Below are positions 10,165-21,599 of a DNA stretch of 64,000 nt, piece by piece. The stretch lies in the NCBI RefSeq assembly GCF_002865645.1, contig NW_020194693.1, positions 1-64,000 of the forward strand, written 5' to 3'. Numbering within the stretch: the first letter of the stretch is position 1; each line of letters opens with the position of its first letter. Position numbers and translations under genes: made by a program. Below the pieces are notes generated by a model that worked only from the letters and a program-made list of their open reading frames with translations, was not told the DNA's origin and ran no database searches. This DNA comes from Hyaloscypha bicolor E. Taxonomy: Eukaryota; Ascomycota; Leotiomycetes; Helotiales; Hyaloscyphaceae.

Positions 10165-13100
10165 TATAATTCTATATTATACCTATAAAGATTCTATTTT
10201 TACTTAGCTTAGCCAATATAAATAAACTAGGAGTTTATTTTAATAATCTTACTAATTATCTCATTATTTCTAATAGATGCTTTATACCTATAGTATAATA
10301 TTTTAGATACTCTTTCCTGTTTTGAAATACTATTCTATAAAGCTTTATTTCCGAATTCTTTATTTATAATTTCTACTTTTTTATAGAGGTCAAATTATAA
10401 TATCTATACTACTATTTTAGTTATTTATCTATTAGTAAGCTTCGAAATATATTAGAATAAACAGGCTATAATATTAATATAGAAGCCTTTAAGTATCTTA
10501 TAAAGTACTATAAGTAATACCAGAAATTCGGACAATTACCGGAATAATTTAAGTTTAATCTAAGAGATAATATTAATTTTAACTACTCTATTATTATTAA
10601 TATTTTCTATATTTCTAGTAAGTCTATACTTTATATTATTAATAAAAGTACTAGATATCAAGTTAGCTAATAGCTTTAAAATATTAGTATATTATATATT
10701 TGGGATATCCTAAAGTAGTATTAGATTAATACCTATTTAGGCCCTCCTAATTAGATTATAGCAGATACCGGAAAGTAGTTTATTAGTAAGGAATTTACTT
10801 AGCTTATAAATACTATAGGAACCAAGGTCAAAATCGTCTCTATAGAAGCTTATAATTCCGTCGGAATTATAGAATATTACTATAGCCCAATTCGATATAT
10901 TTATCTTATTATTATAGCCGAAATTAATAGAATTAATAAGAATACCATATTTCAAATAGCTTTTAAGGCTATTAATAATTCTACTAGACCCGATAGTATT
11001 GTCCCAATCCTCTTGGTTTATAGTACTTTATCCCGAATAATTAAATATAATATCCTATTACTAACTATATTATAGTAATTAGTAATATTTAAGAAGGCAA
11101 TAATAGAAATTCAGAAGCTTTAAGCTAGATACCAGATTACAAATACCCTAAATATCTGAAATAGTTCTAGTACTATTAATATCTATAAACTTTCCTTAAA
11201 TTCAAATATTCTTATATAGTATAAAGGAAATACCAATTAACCTAGTAGTTAGAATAGACTATATAAGCTAGTAGCCATTAACGGAAAGAACTATATACTA
11301 GCTCTATTATATAGTAATACTATCTTTTACTTAACTTCTATAAAGCCCTTTTATATAGGAGATATTAAGATTATTACTAATAGCCCTAAACCTAAACCTG
11401 TTCCCGAATTCTATAATAAGGCCAAAGGCAATATAGGTATAATTCCTCCTGCTATTTCTGCTATTCTACTAAAGTATAATAGAGAATACTCTTATAAAAA
11501 CCCGGATTTTATAGTATTCCTATAGGATAATAACCTATATAAGGACTCCTATTAAGTTGAAATTACTAGCCTTCTAGAAAAGGATATATTTAAGGTTACT
11601 TCCAGATCTCAGGTACTAAAGAAGGTATATATTTTTAACTCCCGGTTTATTAATAAGATTAAGAATAAGGGTATAGAAAGAGAGTTTAAAAAGTTGAGAC
11701 TAGTTATCCAGGCTTATAATAATAGTAAAAAAACATATAGTATTAATATAATTACCTATTATTTAATATATTAGTTAGAGAATTATCCTTAGTATTACTA
11801 CTATAATAATAGATACTATAGAGCTATATTTATATAATATCTTATAAGCTTATATCTAATTAATAACTTTACTTAACTATAATTTTTATATTAACCTATC
11901 TTATAAGCTTACTAGAGAGCTAAATCTGAATAATAATTCGGTTCTAAAAGTTATAAAACTACTATATAATATACCGGAAGCTGGAAACTACTAATTCAAG
12001 ACTTACTATTCCTACTATATTAATAAGCTTTCTATAGAATAGTTAACTTATAACCCTTACCTCCTTTATAGTAAGTAATTCTTTAGAATCATTAGCTTTT
12101 AAACTAATAATATCCTATTTATTAGAAATAACGATTTTATAAAAACGGAATAATTAAAGCTTTAAAAAGCTAAGTTCTTAGCCAAAGAATATAAATACCT
12201 TACTATTAACTATAATCTCAAGTTTAATAAAAGTATTATCTATACGGATACTACTAGAATTATCCTTATATAGGAATACTAGTATAAAAACCTCCGAACT
12301 ATTTCTATAAAAAATACTATTACTATAAATAGTAGAGGTACTATTTATTAAGATCTCTCTATTAAGGACTAATATATTACCTAATATACTAGAGGAGTAT
12401 ATATTATATTAGTCTATTAATTAGAAGCTTTATATAACTTATTAATTACTACTTAAGCTATTAAATCTTCGGAAACTAATATAAAAATACTTAATAAGTA
12501 TATTTAATAGTAAATTGAGAATATTACCAGAAGACTAAGATTTATAAAGCTAGTAAAGGAGTTCTTATATTTAATTATTTTTATAGATACTTTATTCGCA
12601 AATAATAGAGATCTCTTTTTCTAAATCGGATATATTCTAGTTCTAGTAAATGAAACTGGATATATTAATATTATCTACTAGTCCTCTACTAAATATAAGA
12701 GAGTTACCAGAAGCATTCTAGCTTTAGAACTCTACGGTATGGCTTACGGCTTTAATATAGGTACTATAGTTAAATCTATAATTAATAGAATACTAGAAAT
12801 GAAACTACTACTAATAGTCTATATAGATTCGAAGTTATTATATAAATACCTTATTAAATTGGGAACTACTCGAGAAAAGTATCTAATAATTAATATAATA
12901 TACTTCTACTAGGTATATAAATAATAAGAGATTATAAAAGTCAAATAGATTAAGGGAAAATCGAATTCTATTAATTCTATAATAAAATTAAAGCCAATAA
13001 ATACCCTTAAATACCTAATTAATACAAATATTATATAATTAGATATAGAGGAATAGGTCAAATATAAATAGGGCAGGAAATAGATATATAGGATAGAAGG

Positions 13101-13277
13101 ATATTATAGGAGAGAAAATTATATATAAAAGGCTATAGCCTTTAATATATAACCAAAACCTTAGAAGTAATATAGATATATAGAATATTTGGGAAAATCT
13201 AATACTAGGCCGGATTAGAGAATTTATATATAATTAGAAGAAGATATTATTTTTCGCATTTTTTAGAGAGTTTCTAG
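10165..13277 (+). pseudogene. Copia pol, right part: integrase, RT and RNase H (ruined)
   Basis: The continuation of the copia internal region after the gypsy insertion. Two copia landmarks can be read through the stops. Around 11,640-11,730 the RT entry motif reads RFINKIKNKG followed by KLRLVIQAYNNS. At about 12,573-12,780 the RNase H reads FIDTLFANNRDL, IGYILVLVNETG, SSTKYKRVTRSILALELYGM. The latter is the hallmark S-T-K-x-x-R-V-x-x-S / E-L-Y-x-M block of copia RNase H. No frame is intact. Confidence 0.8.
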
Positions 13278-13555
13278 TATTAATATAGCTATTTCTTTAG
13301 AAGTTATATATATAGTTATAGGATACGGGATACGGGATATAGGTAATAGAATATAGGATATAGTTATATAACCTTATATTCTATTAGTAACTTGACTAGT
13401 AAACTAGACCCCTTTAGGCTTAGTAAATTTAGGGATTATATATTAATATTATAATACTATAATTCCTATTTCTAAATAATAATAACTTTACTAACTAATA
13501 TAACTAGTATTTCTATACCTATATAATAGTACTATATATTACTAGTAAACTAATA
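13278..13555 (+). repeat. Copia 3' LTR
   Basis: Partner of 271-569, followed by the target duplication GTCTT. Differences from the left copy are mostly C/T and G/A. Confidence 0.9.
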
Positions 13556-13560
13556 GTCTT

Positions 13561-15489
13561 ATTATTACTAAAGCTAATAAACTTTTCTTTACTTAGCTTA
13601 TATTTCTTAATATTTATATTAGAAATATAACTTATTCTTTATTTTTATTAGCCTAATATCTAGAGTCTATTTAAAGATATTTATATCTTTACTTTATTTA
13701 GCTATAATACTCGAGAATAAGAGCAAGAATTCCTTATACTAGATACTAGTAAGAAGTTTCGGGATCTTAAATTTATATAAGACTTTTCTTATTAGAGCTA
13801 ATATTAAAGCTATTTTTAAATATTTGGGAAATATTAGAAATTACTAATTTCCTATACTAGCCTTATAATTCTTATAAAACAGGATCTTAAAATCTTTATA
13901 TAACTAATATAAATACTTAAAACTTTATTTATATTCTAATAAAAACTATATATTAGTACTTTTTTAGAACGAGTTTTATTTTCCTAAAAATTAAGCTTCT
14001 TATTCTAAATAGTTCTATAATTTGAAATAAAATTAATTCTCCTAGTTTATTTATAAATAATTATCTAATAGTTATATATAGGTTATATATAATAAGCCGT
14101 TTTATATAAGTACTAATAATAATTAAAGTTCTTTATATCTAATTTCCTTTTATTAGCTTTTCTTTTAATAATTTTATATATATAAATAATTCTATATTAT
14201 TTAGTAAACTTATTAGTATATTTATTATTACTTTTTAATTATATTTATTTATATATTAGACCTATTACCTTATATAATATCCGGCTTCTATAATTTAAAT
14301 AAAAAGCTCCTAAAATATAGAATTACTATTATATTTATTATATAGACTACTTGCCTTAAAACTAAATAATTTATCTTATAACTATATTATAGATCTTTTC
14401 CTAAAAATTAAAGAAATTATTATAAGATTTATTAAAATCTAGTTTAATTAAAAAAATATAGTTCTTTTATAGTATTTAAGATAATTATATTAAAATATAA
14501 ATACTAGTTAATCTAGAACTTTATAAGCTTTTTCTTATAAGATATAAGTTACTAATCTTTAATATATAATATATAACTAGTATATAATATTTAGCTATAT
14601 TTGTATTTTATTTCTATTAGATTCTTAATATATATTTCTTTAATAATAGATTAAATAATTATATATTATATAATAAAAAAATTATTATAAGCTATAACTA
14701 TTATTTTTAATATCTTATTTCTTTTATTTTTAAAAAAGCTTAGCTTATAATTTGCTTCTATATCTTAATTAGTATACTAATTATAAAAGAAATAAGCTAT
14801 TTCTGGAAAGATTTCTATTATAGTAATAATTATAATAAAAGTAAAGTTTATTAGAATAATAAGTAATATTATATTTGGCTATAGACTATATATAGCCTAT
14901 AATTACTAAAGGGCCTAGTAATAATTTAATATTATTTTATTATTTATAAAATAAAAGCTAATATAAAAAATAGCTCTAGTAATATTTATTTCTTAAAAAG
15001 AGTTAGCTATATATATATTTTAAATATAATAGATAATTATATAAAAATATTATAGTTTTATAAAATAGAAAGAATAAATAAACTAAAAATATAGTAAATA
15101 TATATATATTATATTAAGAAAATATAATAAATAAAATAAGAAATTATTAAAACTTCTTATTAATTATATCTAAAAGTAGTATTCTCTAATATATATAAAG
15201 CTAAGCTAAAAAAAAATTAATATATAAAAAAAATTAATATAATTATTTTCTTTTTATTAAAATAGATCCGAGAAATAAAACCTTTTTTTTTAAGATTTTT
15301 AGCTAAATTTTAATAATTATTTCAATTATAATATTTAGAGATCTTACCTTTTCTAATAATATTTAATATTATTTTATATTTAATAATTAAATTATATTAT
15401 TTAAGAAAAAATATTATAATAAATTAAGATATAATTCTGGAATTAGAAAGTATTTAAATAAGTTTTATTATTTTAATATTTAGGTAATT
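13561..15489. other. AT-rich, RIP-degraded desert
   Basis: Very AT-rich sequence with stops in all frames. It is presumably older repeat DNA into which the copia element and the solo LTR inserted. A weak impression of a Tc1/mariner-like transposase around 14,870-15,100 could not be confirmed. No gene is supported. Confidence 0.6.
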
Positions 15490-15787
15490 TGTAATATATA
15501 CAGGGTCGCACGTAACTTAAGGGCATATAACGAACCTCGGATATTACGGGTATTAATTAGAGAGATCGGAGGCTCTTCGACTTTATAACTAACTACTATT
15601 TATATTATAAGTATTAGGCTTACAAATCACTAATTATATATATATTATCGGGGCCTCCTATTTAGAAGGGGCTTCCCTGGACCTTATAGGAGGAATAGAG
15701 ATTAGTTCTATACTAAATTTAATACTATAGTTTTATAACTCACTAATTCATTCTATTATTTTATTACCTATTAATAAATACCTCACA
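15490..15787 (+). repeat. Solo LTR of the gypsy-2 family
   Basis: A 298-bp LTR, the reverse complement of the LTRs at 26787-27084 and 34316-34613. It starts TGTAATATATACAGGG, ends ACCTCACA, and is flanked by a perfect 5-bp duplication TAATT (15485-15489 and 15788-15792). No internal element sequence is attached, so it is a solo LTR left by LTR-LTR recombination. It keeps TG...CA ends and so shows the original termini of the family. Confidence 0.92.
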
Positions 15788-15792
15788 TAATT

Positions 15793-16640
15793 ATAAACTA
15801 GATAATAGCTAGAATTATAAGAAATATTAAGTTAATAATTATATTACTTATATTTTTTATATTTTTAATAAAATAATATTTATTTACTATTTAGGCCCTC
15901 TTTATAATTTATTAAAAAGAAATAACCTATTTCTTAAACCTTAGTATTTTTTTCTTTTTTATTATTATTTTATATTAGAAAGATTTAAGATACTTGTTTT
16001 TTTTCTTCTTTTATTATATTCTAATTAATTCTTTATTCTAATCTAATAATCTTTTTCTAGTATTTTTTTACTTTATATAACTAAAGATTATATCTAAATT
16101 ATTTACTCTAATTTTATATATTATTTAAGAGCTCTTTAAAACTATTATATATATATTCGGGAAAAAATAAGTTCTTTTATATATTATTAATTATAGCTTA
16201 GAAGAATTTAATAAAATTAGAAGTAAGATTAAAGTCTATTATATATATAAGAAATAATATAATAATAAAAAGTTCTTTTATTATAGGTTCGAAAATTTCG
16301 GATTTCTCTAGAATATTCTTAATAATCTTATTTAAAGTAACTTCTTATTCTTTTATATCTTAAAAGTAATAGTTATTAAAAATATATAGTATTTAAGAAA
16401 TGCCCTAGAAAGTAATTAAATTAGCTAGAGATATAATAGATAGATATATAAAACCTGAATTCAAAATATAAGGAACTAATATACTATAATTTCAAAATAT
16501 AAGAAATAAAGGTATTATATTTTAAAAAAAAATCAAAAAAATCAGAGAACAAATATATTATATCTTTAGTATAGAGTGAATCATATAGAATAATACTTGG
16601 CTATTGCATTCGAGGCTTTTATAAAAGAATCGAGATATAA
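15793..16640. other. AT-rich, RIP-degraded desert
   Basis: AT-rich sequence without open frames or recognisable repeats up to the composition change near 16,600. Confidence 0.6.
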
Positions 16641-17178
16641 CATTAATTAGGTTTAAAGGTTTGGCAAAATTATTTTATTGCGAATATTTAATTTGTATGA
16701 TTCTAAGGCTAAATTGGCTCCTTAGCGATAGACTCGGGGAATGCCGAGCGCTAAGCCAAAAAAAGATTCTGCCATCGACACCCCAAATCGACCCCGGGGG
16801 GGGGTGAGGGGGAGGGGTCGTTTTAGTCTTTCCCCTCGCTTTGAGGGTGCGCCAAGTCACCCCGTACGTGACCCCTCGCCGCTCTACTCACCCTCGCTTT
16901 ACCTTAACCTTACCTATTCTTACCAGCCTTCTTATACGCACTCCACCACCTCACCTCTACTTAGCCCTCTTGCCTAGGATGAAATCATCCCCGGTCGCGC
17001 TATAGTCGAGAGCGTTAACTCCTAGTGAGAAGGATTCAGGGGAGCCAGAACTGGCTCCGGGGGGTCGTACTAGGCTCCTGGTATCAAAATGGGCTCCCGG
17101 GCTCACTATCCTAGTATTGTATATTAATGTCATTGCAGAGGTGGGGTTGGAATTCTGCCTTGCAATGCACTCCTGATT
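16641..17178. other. Normal-composition spacer with G-rich tract
   Basis: GC content rises abruptly. A G-rich run near 16,795-16,820 and repeated GGCTCC/GGGCTCC motifs at 17,050-17,105 are the only notable structure. The frame 16741-16977 is Pro/Ser/Arg-rich with no homology I can name, and is not called as a gene. Confidence 0.5.
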
Positions 17179-17607
17179 CTACTCTCTGCCGCGATTTTCT
17201 TTTCTTAATTTCTCTTCCCTCGCCCGCTCTCCTTGCTCTTTATCTTGACCATTCGTCAAATAGCAGAATCCCAGGAAATTTTCAAGCTTAGAATTGCCTT
17301 TATCATCATACTCGATGTAGTAGTCCATGCGTTCTTCGAGGATAGCATTTTCAGGACAATTATTCCAATTTCCTTCGCCCGCAGTAACCTTCAAGTTTCT
17401 CTGCCATAACTCAACAATTTGTGGCGGTAAAGCTACCTTCCATATCATGAGGCGTATATCTCGAGGAAGTTCAGGGAATCTCTTAAAAGCCGTCACCCTG
17501 ATCCCTGCTTCCACAGGATAATTTAGCAACCCGATAGGGTCTCTTTGGGAAAGGTCTGATTTGTGGACTGAAGTCAGCACTGAGGCTTTGGTAGTATGTA
17601 CTTGCAC
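17179..17607 (-). CDS. Short 2EXR-domain-like protein (possibly truncated)
   Basis: 142 codons from ATG at 17607. The centre (about residues 38-65) reads FKRFPELPRDIRLMIWKVAL. This fits the F-x-x-F-x-x-L-P-x-E/D-I/L-R-x-x-I-W motif of the fungal 2EXR domain, an F-box-like N-terminal module common in large lineage-specific families of Leotiomycetes and Sordariomycetes. The C-terminus is rich in Glu/Lys/Arg. Typical family members are 250-400 residues, so this is either a short paralog or a 3'-truncated copy. Its composition is normal with no RIP-type stops. It lies alone between transposon remnants. Function is unknown; 2EXR proteins are mostly uncharacterised. Confidence 0.55.
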   Translation of the reverse strand: MQVHTTKASVLTSVHKSDLSQRDPIGLLNYPVEAGIRVTAFKRFPELPRDIRLMIWKVALPPQIVELWQRNLKVTAGEGNWNNCPENAILEERMDYYIEYDDKGNSKLENFLGFCYLTNGQDKEQGERAREEKLRKENRGRE

Positions 17608-18399
17608 TTAGATAGGGGCGTAGTGAGCAACAGACAGCGGCGTCATGGGACTTGAAGGTGGTAGATATTGGGAGATGAATAGAGGATGGCGCCTTGAACC
17701 GACGATAGGATCAACTAGGGTGATGAAGATGATATTTCGGTGACTTTTGGACGCGTCAAACGCATGCTCTTGGTCACAACTAGATCAATGTTAGATCCAC
17801 ATGCAGAAGAAGAGAAAGAGTTTGCGAATTCGAAATCATGAGCATTGTAAGGCAAGGCCGCGCCGCGCCGCGATGCACACGCACGAGCCTCAAGGCACAC
17901 ATGCCCTAACGAGCCCAACCTCATAGGTCTGTGCGTACAGGGCATTTTAGTGATAACGAGTATTTTAGAACTTTTAAATTTTGAGAATTAATTAATAGAA
18001 CTATACTTTACCTATTTTAATTCTCAAAGCCCGGATCGTGGGCCGTAATTATTTGTTGCTGTCTTGTAACAGTTAAGTGATTGTGAAGACTTTTGCTGTT
18101 CGAGACCCTGAAATAGTCTTCGCATAGCCTGAAAATGTGCGGAAAATGCCCTGTACGCACAGACCCATGGGGTTGGGTATCGTAAGGGGACCTCAACTGT
18201 GTCCTTTTTTTTAATCTGCTTCTCAACGCATGGATCAAATTCTTATGTGTTCTACCGTACCCTTATTCGATTCTTAGAAGACCTCAAATCATCCATCTGG
18301 TCAAGCTCTTATTACTATCGGGACACGGTTCTGCGTCCGATTTTTGCTGTCACGAAATCCCGCTTGTTTTGCTTCGCACGCCATACGGGTTGATTTAGC
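17608..18399. other. Gene-free stretch around a MITE-like repeat
   Basis: Upstream of the 2EXR-like gene and left of the DNA transposon. It contains the inverted repeat at 17913-18178 and otherwise normal-composition sequence. Short frames here (17715-17945, 18017-18238) overlap the inverted repeat and show no protein signature. Confidence 0.5.
17913..18178. mobile_element. MITE-like element with 36-bp inverted repeats
   Basis: 17913-17948 and 18143-18178 are reverse complements over 36 bp with three mismatches. The core is a perfect 23-bp match: GGTCTGTGCGTACAGGGCAT plus TTT, against its complement at 18142-18164. The ~194-bp loop is AT-rich and non-coding. Size and layout fit a miniature inverted-repeat element. 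The outer borders and the target duplication could not be fixed: beyond the arms there is only patchy similarity. Confidence 0.6.
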
Positions 18400-18450
18400 G
18401 ACGCTACGGCATCTATTATTTTTTTTGGAAAATCAAAATTGATGAATCGC
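18400..18450 (+). repeat. Left terminal inverted repeat
   Basis: Begins GACGCTACGGCATC. Pairs with 23615-23665 with small indels in the T run and around GATGAATCGCGAT. Confidence 0.85.
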
Positions 18451-18979
18451 GATTTTTTTTTTGGCCGCATTTATATGGAAAACACACCTAATTATGGCCA
18501 AATAAACAAATCCCATGCATCATAGTCAAATGCCCTAATGATATTACTCTGTCCTCGCTGATTTGAACTGCCCCCGATTTCCCCTACGTTTTGATGGCCT
18601 ATTCCCCGGCCTATAATCACCATCCCCTGGTAATTCCTTCTCTCCATCGTCAAGATCTGAATTATCACCGTCATTGCTTGATATAATCACCTCCCGCTTC
18701 CTCTTTAATATAGACTTCAGAGGACGTTAAGTGGGTGGAGCGGGAGCGGGAGCGAACGCTAGTAAAAACGTCAGATCTACTAGTATATTTAAATCTATTA
18801 ACTTACTAGGTATAGAAGCAGGATCAGGAGTAGGATCAGGAGCAGGAGAAACCGTAATTCTAGCTTCTAGCGTAGGCATATCGTCGTCCGAATTAAGGTC
18901 GTCCGAATTAAGGTCGTCACCTGACCCATTCCCATTCTCTGCAGGAGAAACCTTCTCCCATATAGCTTCGATTTATTAA

Positions 18980-20260
18980 TTAGGAGTCGAAGCAGGTAAA
19001 GAAGATACCGTAGATATAGCCGTAGATATAGATATCATATTAGGGGTAATATCAGGAGATCTCCCTAAAGAAGGGGTATAATTTAGTAAAGATATCTCCC
19101 TATTCCTCCTTTTATGCTTATCCTAAATCTCGTTATCTCTTTCCTGAATTTTATTAATATCTTGATTAAATACAAGATAAATATGCTTTGGCGTGCTCTT
19201 ATTTAATTGGCTAAAATGAGATAATAAGCCATTAATATCTTTTTTAGCTTTATATATAAGATTAGTTATATAATCGATTCTCTTGTTTTTGTCCTTTGGC
19301 CAAACCTAATTATATTAGTACTAATTTTATTAGGATACTAATAAATACTAGCTTACTTTACTTGCAAAAGAGACTCTATTTGCGTATTCTAAGATCGTAA
19401 TTCATTAATTAAGCTCCTAGTCTTCAAGTAACGGAATTAATGATAAAAAAGCCTTGGCTAAATATATAGCAAATTTCTTATATGCTAGTTTTTGACTATA
19501 GTAAAAAACAATATTAGTAAAGTAGTGTTTCTATAAGTAAGCTTTACGTATGTATTAAACTATTCTATGCTCTATAGCTTAATTTGAATAATTTGAGCCT
19601 CCTGGTACTCTTCTAAACTAAGGAACTTCTTTATAGTTAAAGCAGGTATACTTCTCCTAGTAAAGCTACTCTCGATCTCTTCTATTTCATATATACGTAG
19701 TATAATAGAAACAAGGACCTTATATCGTTTTTCGATAATAGGAATGGGAGGAATCATTAATTTACCCTTACTAAAGGCCTTTATACGTGCCCCCTGGCCG
19801 AGAGTAAGAGATCCAAAGGCTTTACCCCTTTTCTGGGCCGAACCTAATAAAATTAGTAAATAATATATTAATATTAGGAGTTAAATAGACAGATACGTAC
19901 TTTTGCCCTGAGCTTCCTAATAGAAATTACTACGTAATTGCTCTAAATATTCGAGCTTAGCCTACTGCCTCCTCTTACGTGCTTCTGCCTTAAGGACCTC
20001 CTCTGAGAGATCTATATCCGGGAGGTAGTAAAAAGGATAGGAATTAGCTAAGATATTAATCCCTTAATTTCTTAATAATTAGGCGGTAGTATTTTAAAGT
20101 TAGGTTTGACTAGAAAATGGTATACCGTCTAATATAATAATTAGTATAGGAGTAATAGGAGCCGGAGGAGGAGTAGCGGGGTTAATTGTACTATATAGTA
20201 AATACTTTACTATAGAGGGGGGGTATGGTGCCTCCCGTATAAAACAAGAGTTCTATAGAT
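18980..20260 (-). pseudogene. Second gene of the TIR transposon, unidentified
   Basis: A minus-strand coding remnant in the left half of the transposon. Upstream, around 20,010-20,250, the readable peptide is Pro-rich (PPPAPITPIL, LDGIPFSSQT). Next comes a charged stretch (SEEVLKAEARKRRQ). A plausible 57-nt intron (19900-19844, GTACGT...TATTAG) leads into a clean block at 19757-19572 (MIPPIPIIEKRYKVL, YEIEEIESSFTRRSIPAL, FLSLEEYQEAQI). Further downstream the frame is broken by many stops. I recognise no family. It shares strand with the transposase and may be a partner protein of the element. Ends are approximate. Confidence 0.45.
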
Positions 20261-21599
20261 TAATATTATTTATTATAAACGTTTGGGGATAAAAGAATAA
20301 GGATTTGATTTATAATCAAATATTAGAAGGAGAGTATAGCTAATAAATCTAGTAGTTTAGTAAATAGTAGTGTAAAGATAATTAGTAGGATAGAACTATA
20401 ATATATTAATATTATTTTAATCCTTTAGCCTATACCCCTATAACTTTTTCCCTTAATAATTTATATACTAGGGACCTATTTCGAAGATTATTAATAGTGG
20501 CATATTACTAATATATAAAAAGAAATAAATATAAGGACTATAAGGAATGCCCCTTAGTATAAATTAAAATTAGATTTATTTTATTTATCCCTAGCATTAT
20601 TATTATTTAAAACATGGTTTCCTATACTAGGGGCTATAGAATATTTAGTAAGAGGTTATAGGAATTAAAGGGGGAAAATTAAATTCCATATATAAAGAGA
20701 TATTTTCATTAAATATGTCTTATAATTACTTTAAAAGTTCTCAAGAACTATTAATTTAATAAAGCTAGTATTAACGGAGAATTTGATCTATACTATAAAG
20801 TCCTTACTACTAAAACGATAAGTTAATAATATAATTATAGGGGATATGAAAAATAAAGGGGCAAGGGTCGATTTTTTGAGGAGGTAAATCATGTGACCTT
20901 TTAATATTAAACCACCTGTAACTATGTGAATTTGACTTATTAAGTAGACTACTATTAACTTCTATATTTAGTTACTTTAGTAAATATTAATGTTTTTAGC
21001 TAGTTCTTTCTTTGGGATATATATTAATATGTTCCCGTTTAGCTTCTCTATTACCGGGTAAATCGTCTAATATTTACTAGAGGAATTTCTAGATTATCCT
21101 CCTCCTCTGCTTCAGGCTCAGATACGTATCCATTATTCATAAACTACCTATACTCTTGACTATTTATGACCTAATTACTATTTGCCCTATTAAAAGTAAT
21201 ACTATCTATAGTAAATCCAGTATCCTTTGCATTATTTTCAACCTCTGCTTTATTATTAGAGCTAATATAGATGAGATCTTTATCTCTATAGCTAGTATCT
21301 CTCCCTTTATTAATGAACTAAATACTATCTTAATTATTATAATTCTTTAGCCTTGCCTCTTCTAGTCCCACAGCTACCTCTGGTAATAGATTCTAATTAT
21401 ATATATCCTTGGGTATTAATAAAAGCCCTAGCTTTGGATAAGCATTCTTCATATTAATTAGGTAGTCGGTAATTAATTCCCTTAAATATATATAGGTACT
21501 CAGGTGGTTTAGATCTCTATTCGAGTTATATATAGACTCTATAATTAGGAGAATAAAGCCGGTATCCTTAAGCTCTTGCTCATACTACTCAAGTATAAC

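Larger units (their letters stand above)
271..13555 (+). mobile_element. RIP-degraded Ty1/copia LTR retrotransposon, interrupted by a gypsy element
   Basis: A copia element bounded by matching LTRs (271-569 and 13278-13555), with the target-site duplication GTCTT intact at 266-270 and 13556-13560. Without the gypsy insertion (3167-10159 plus one 5-bp duplication) it is about 6.3 kb, a normal copia size. The internal region is dense with TAA/TAG codons and TpA dinucleotides, as expected for heavy RIP. Order and strand follow from the RT-like and RNase H-like segments near the right end. That fits the copia order gag-protease-integrase-RT-RNase H on the plus strand. The element is certainly inactive. 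Confidence 0.9.

Noticed and set aside
14870..15200. Tc1/mariner-like transposase remnant
   Set aside because: Only a vague resemblance through many stops; no catalytic motif could be read.
16741..16977. 78-codon plus-strand frame
   Set aside because: Pro/Arg/Ser-rich with a G-run-coded RGRGRF segment and no homologue in memory; probably chance in a GC-rich patch.
18731..18979. 82-codon plus-strand frame rich in Gly/Ser
   Set aside because: Runs opposite to the transposon genes, and the repeats ATCAGGAGTAGG and GGTCGTCCGAATTAA explain its composition. It is a shadow of the minus-strand coding remnant.
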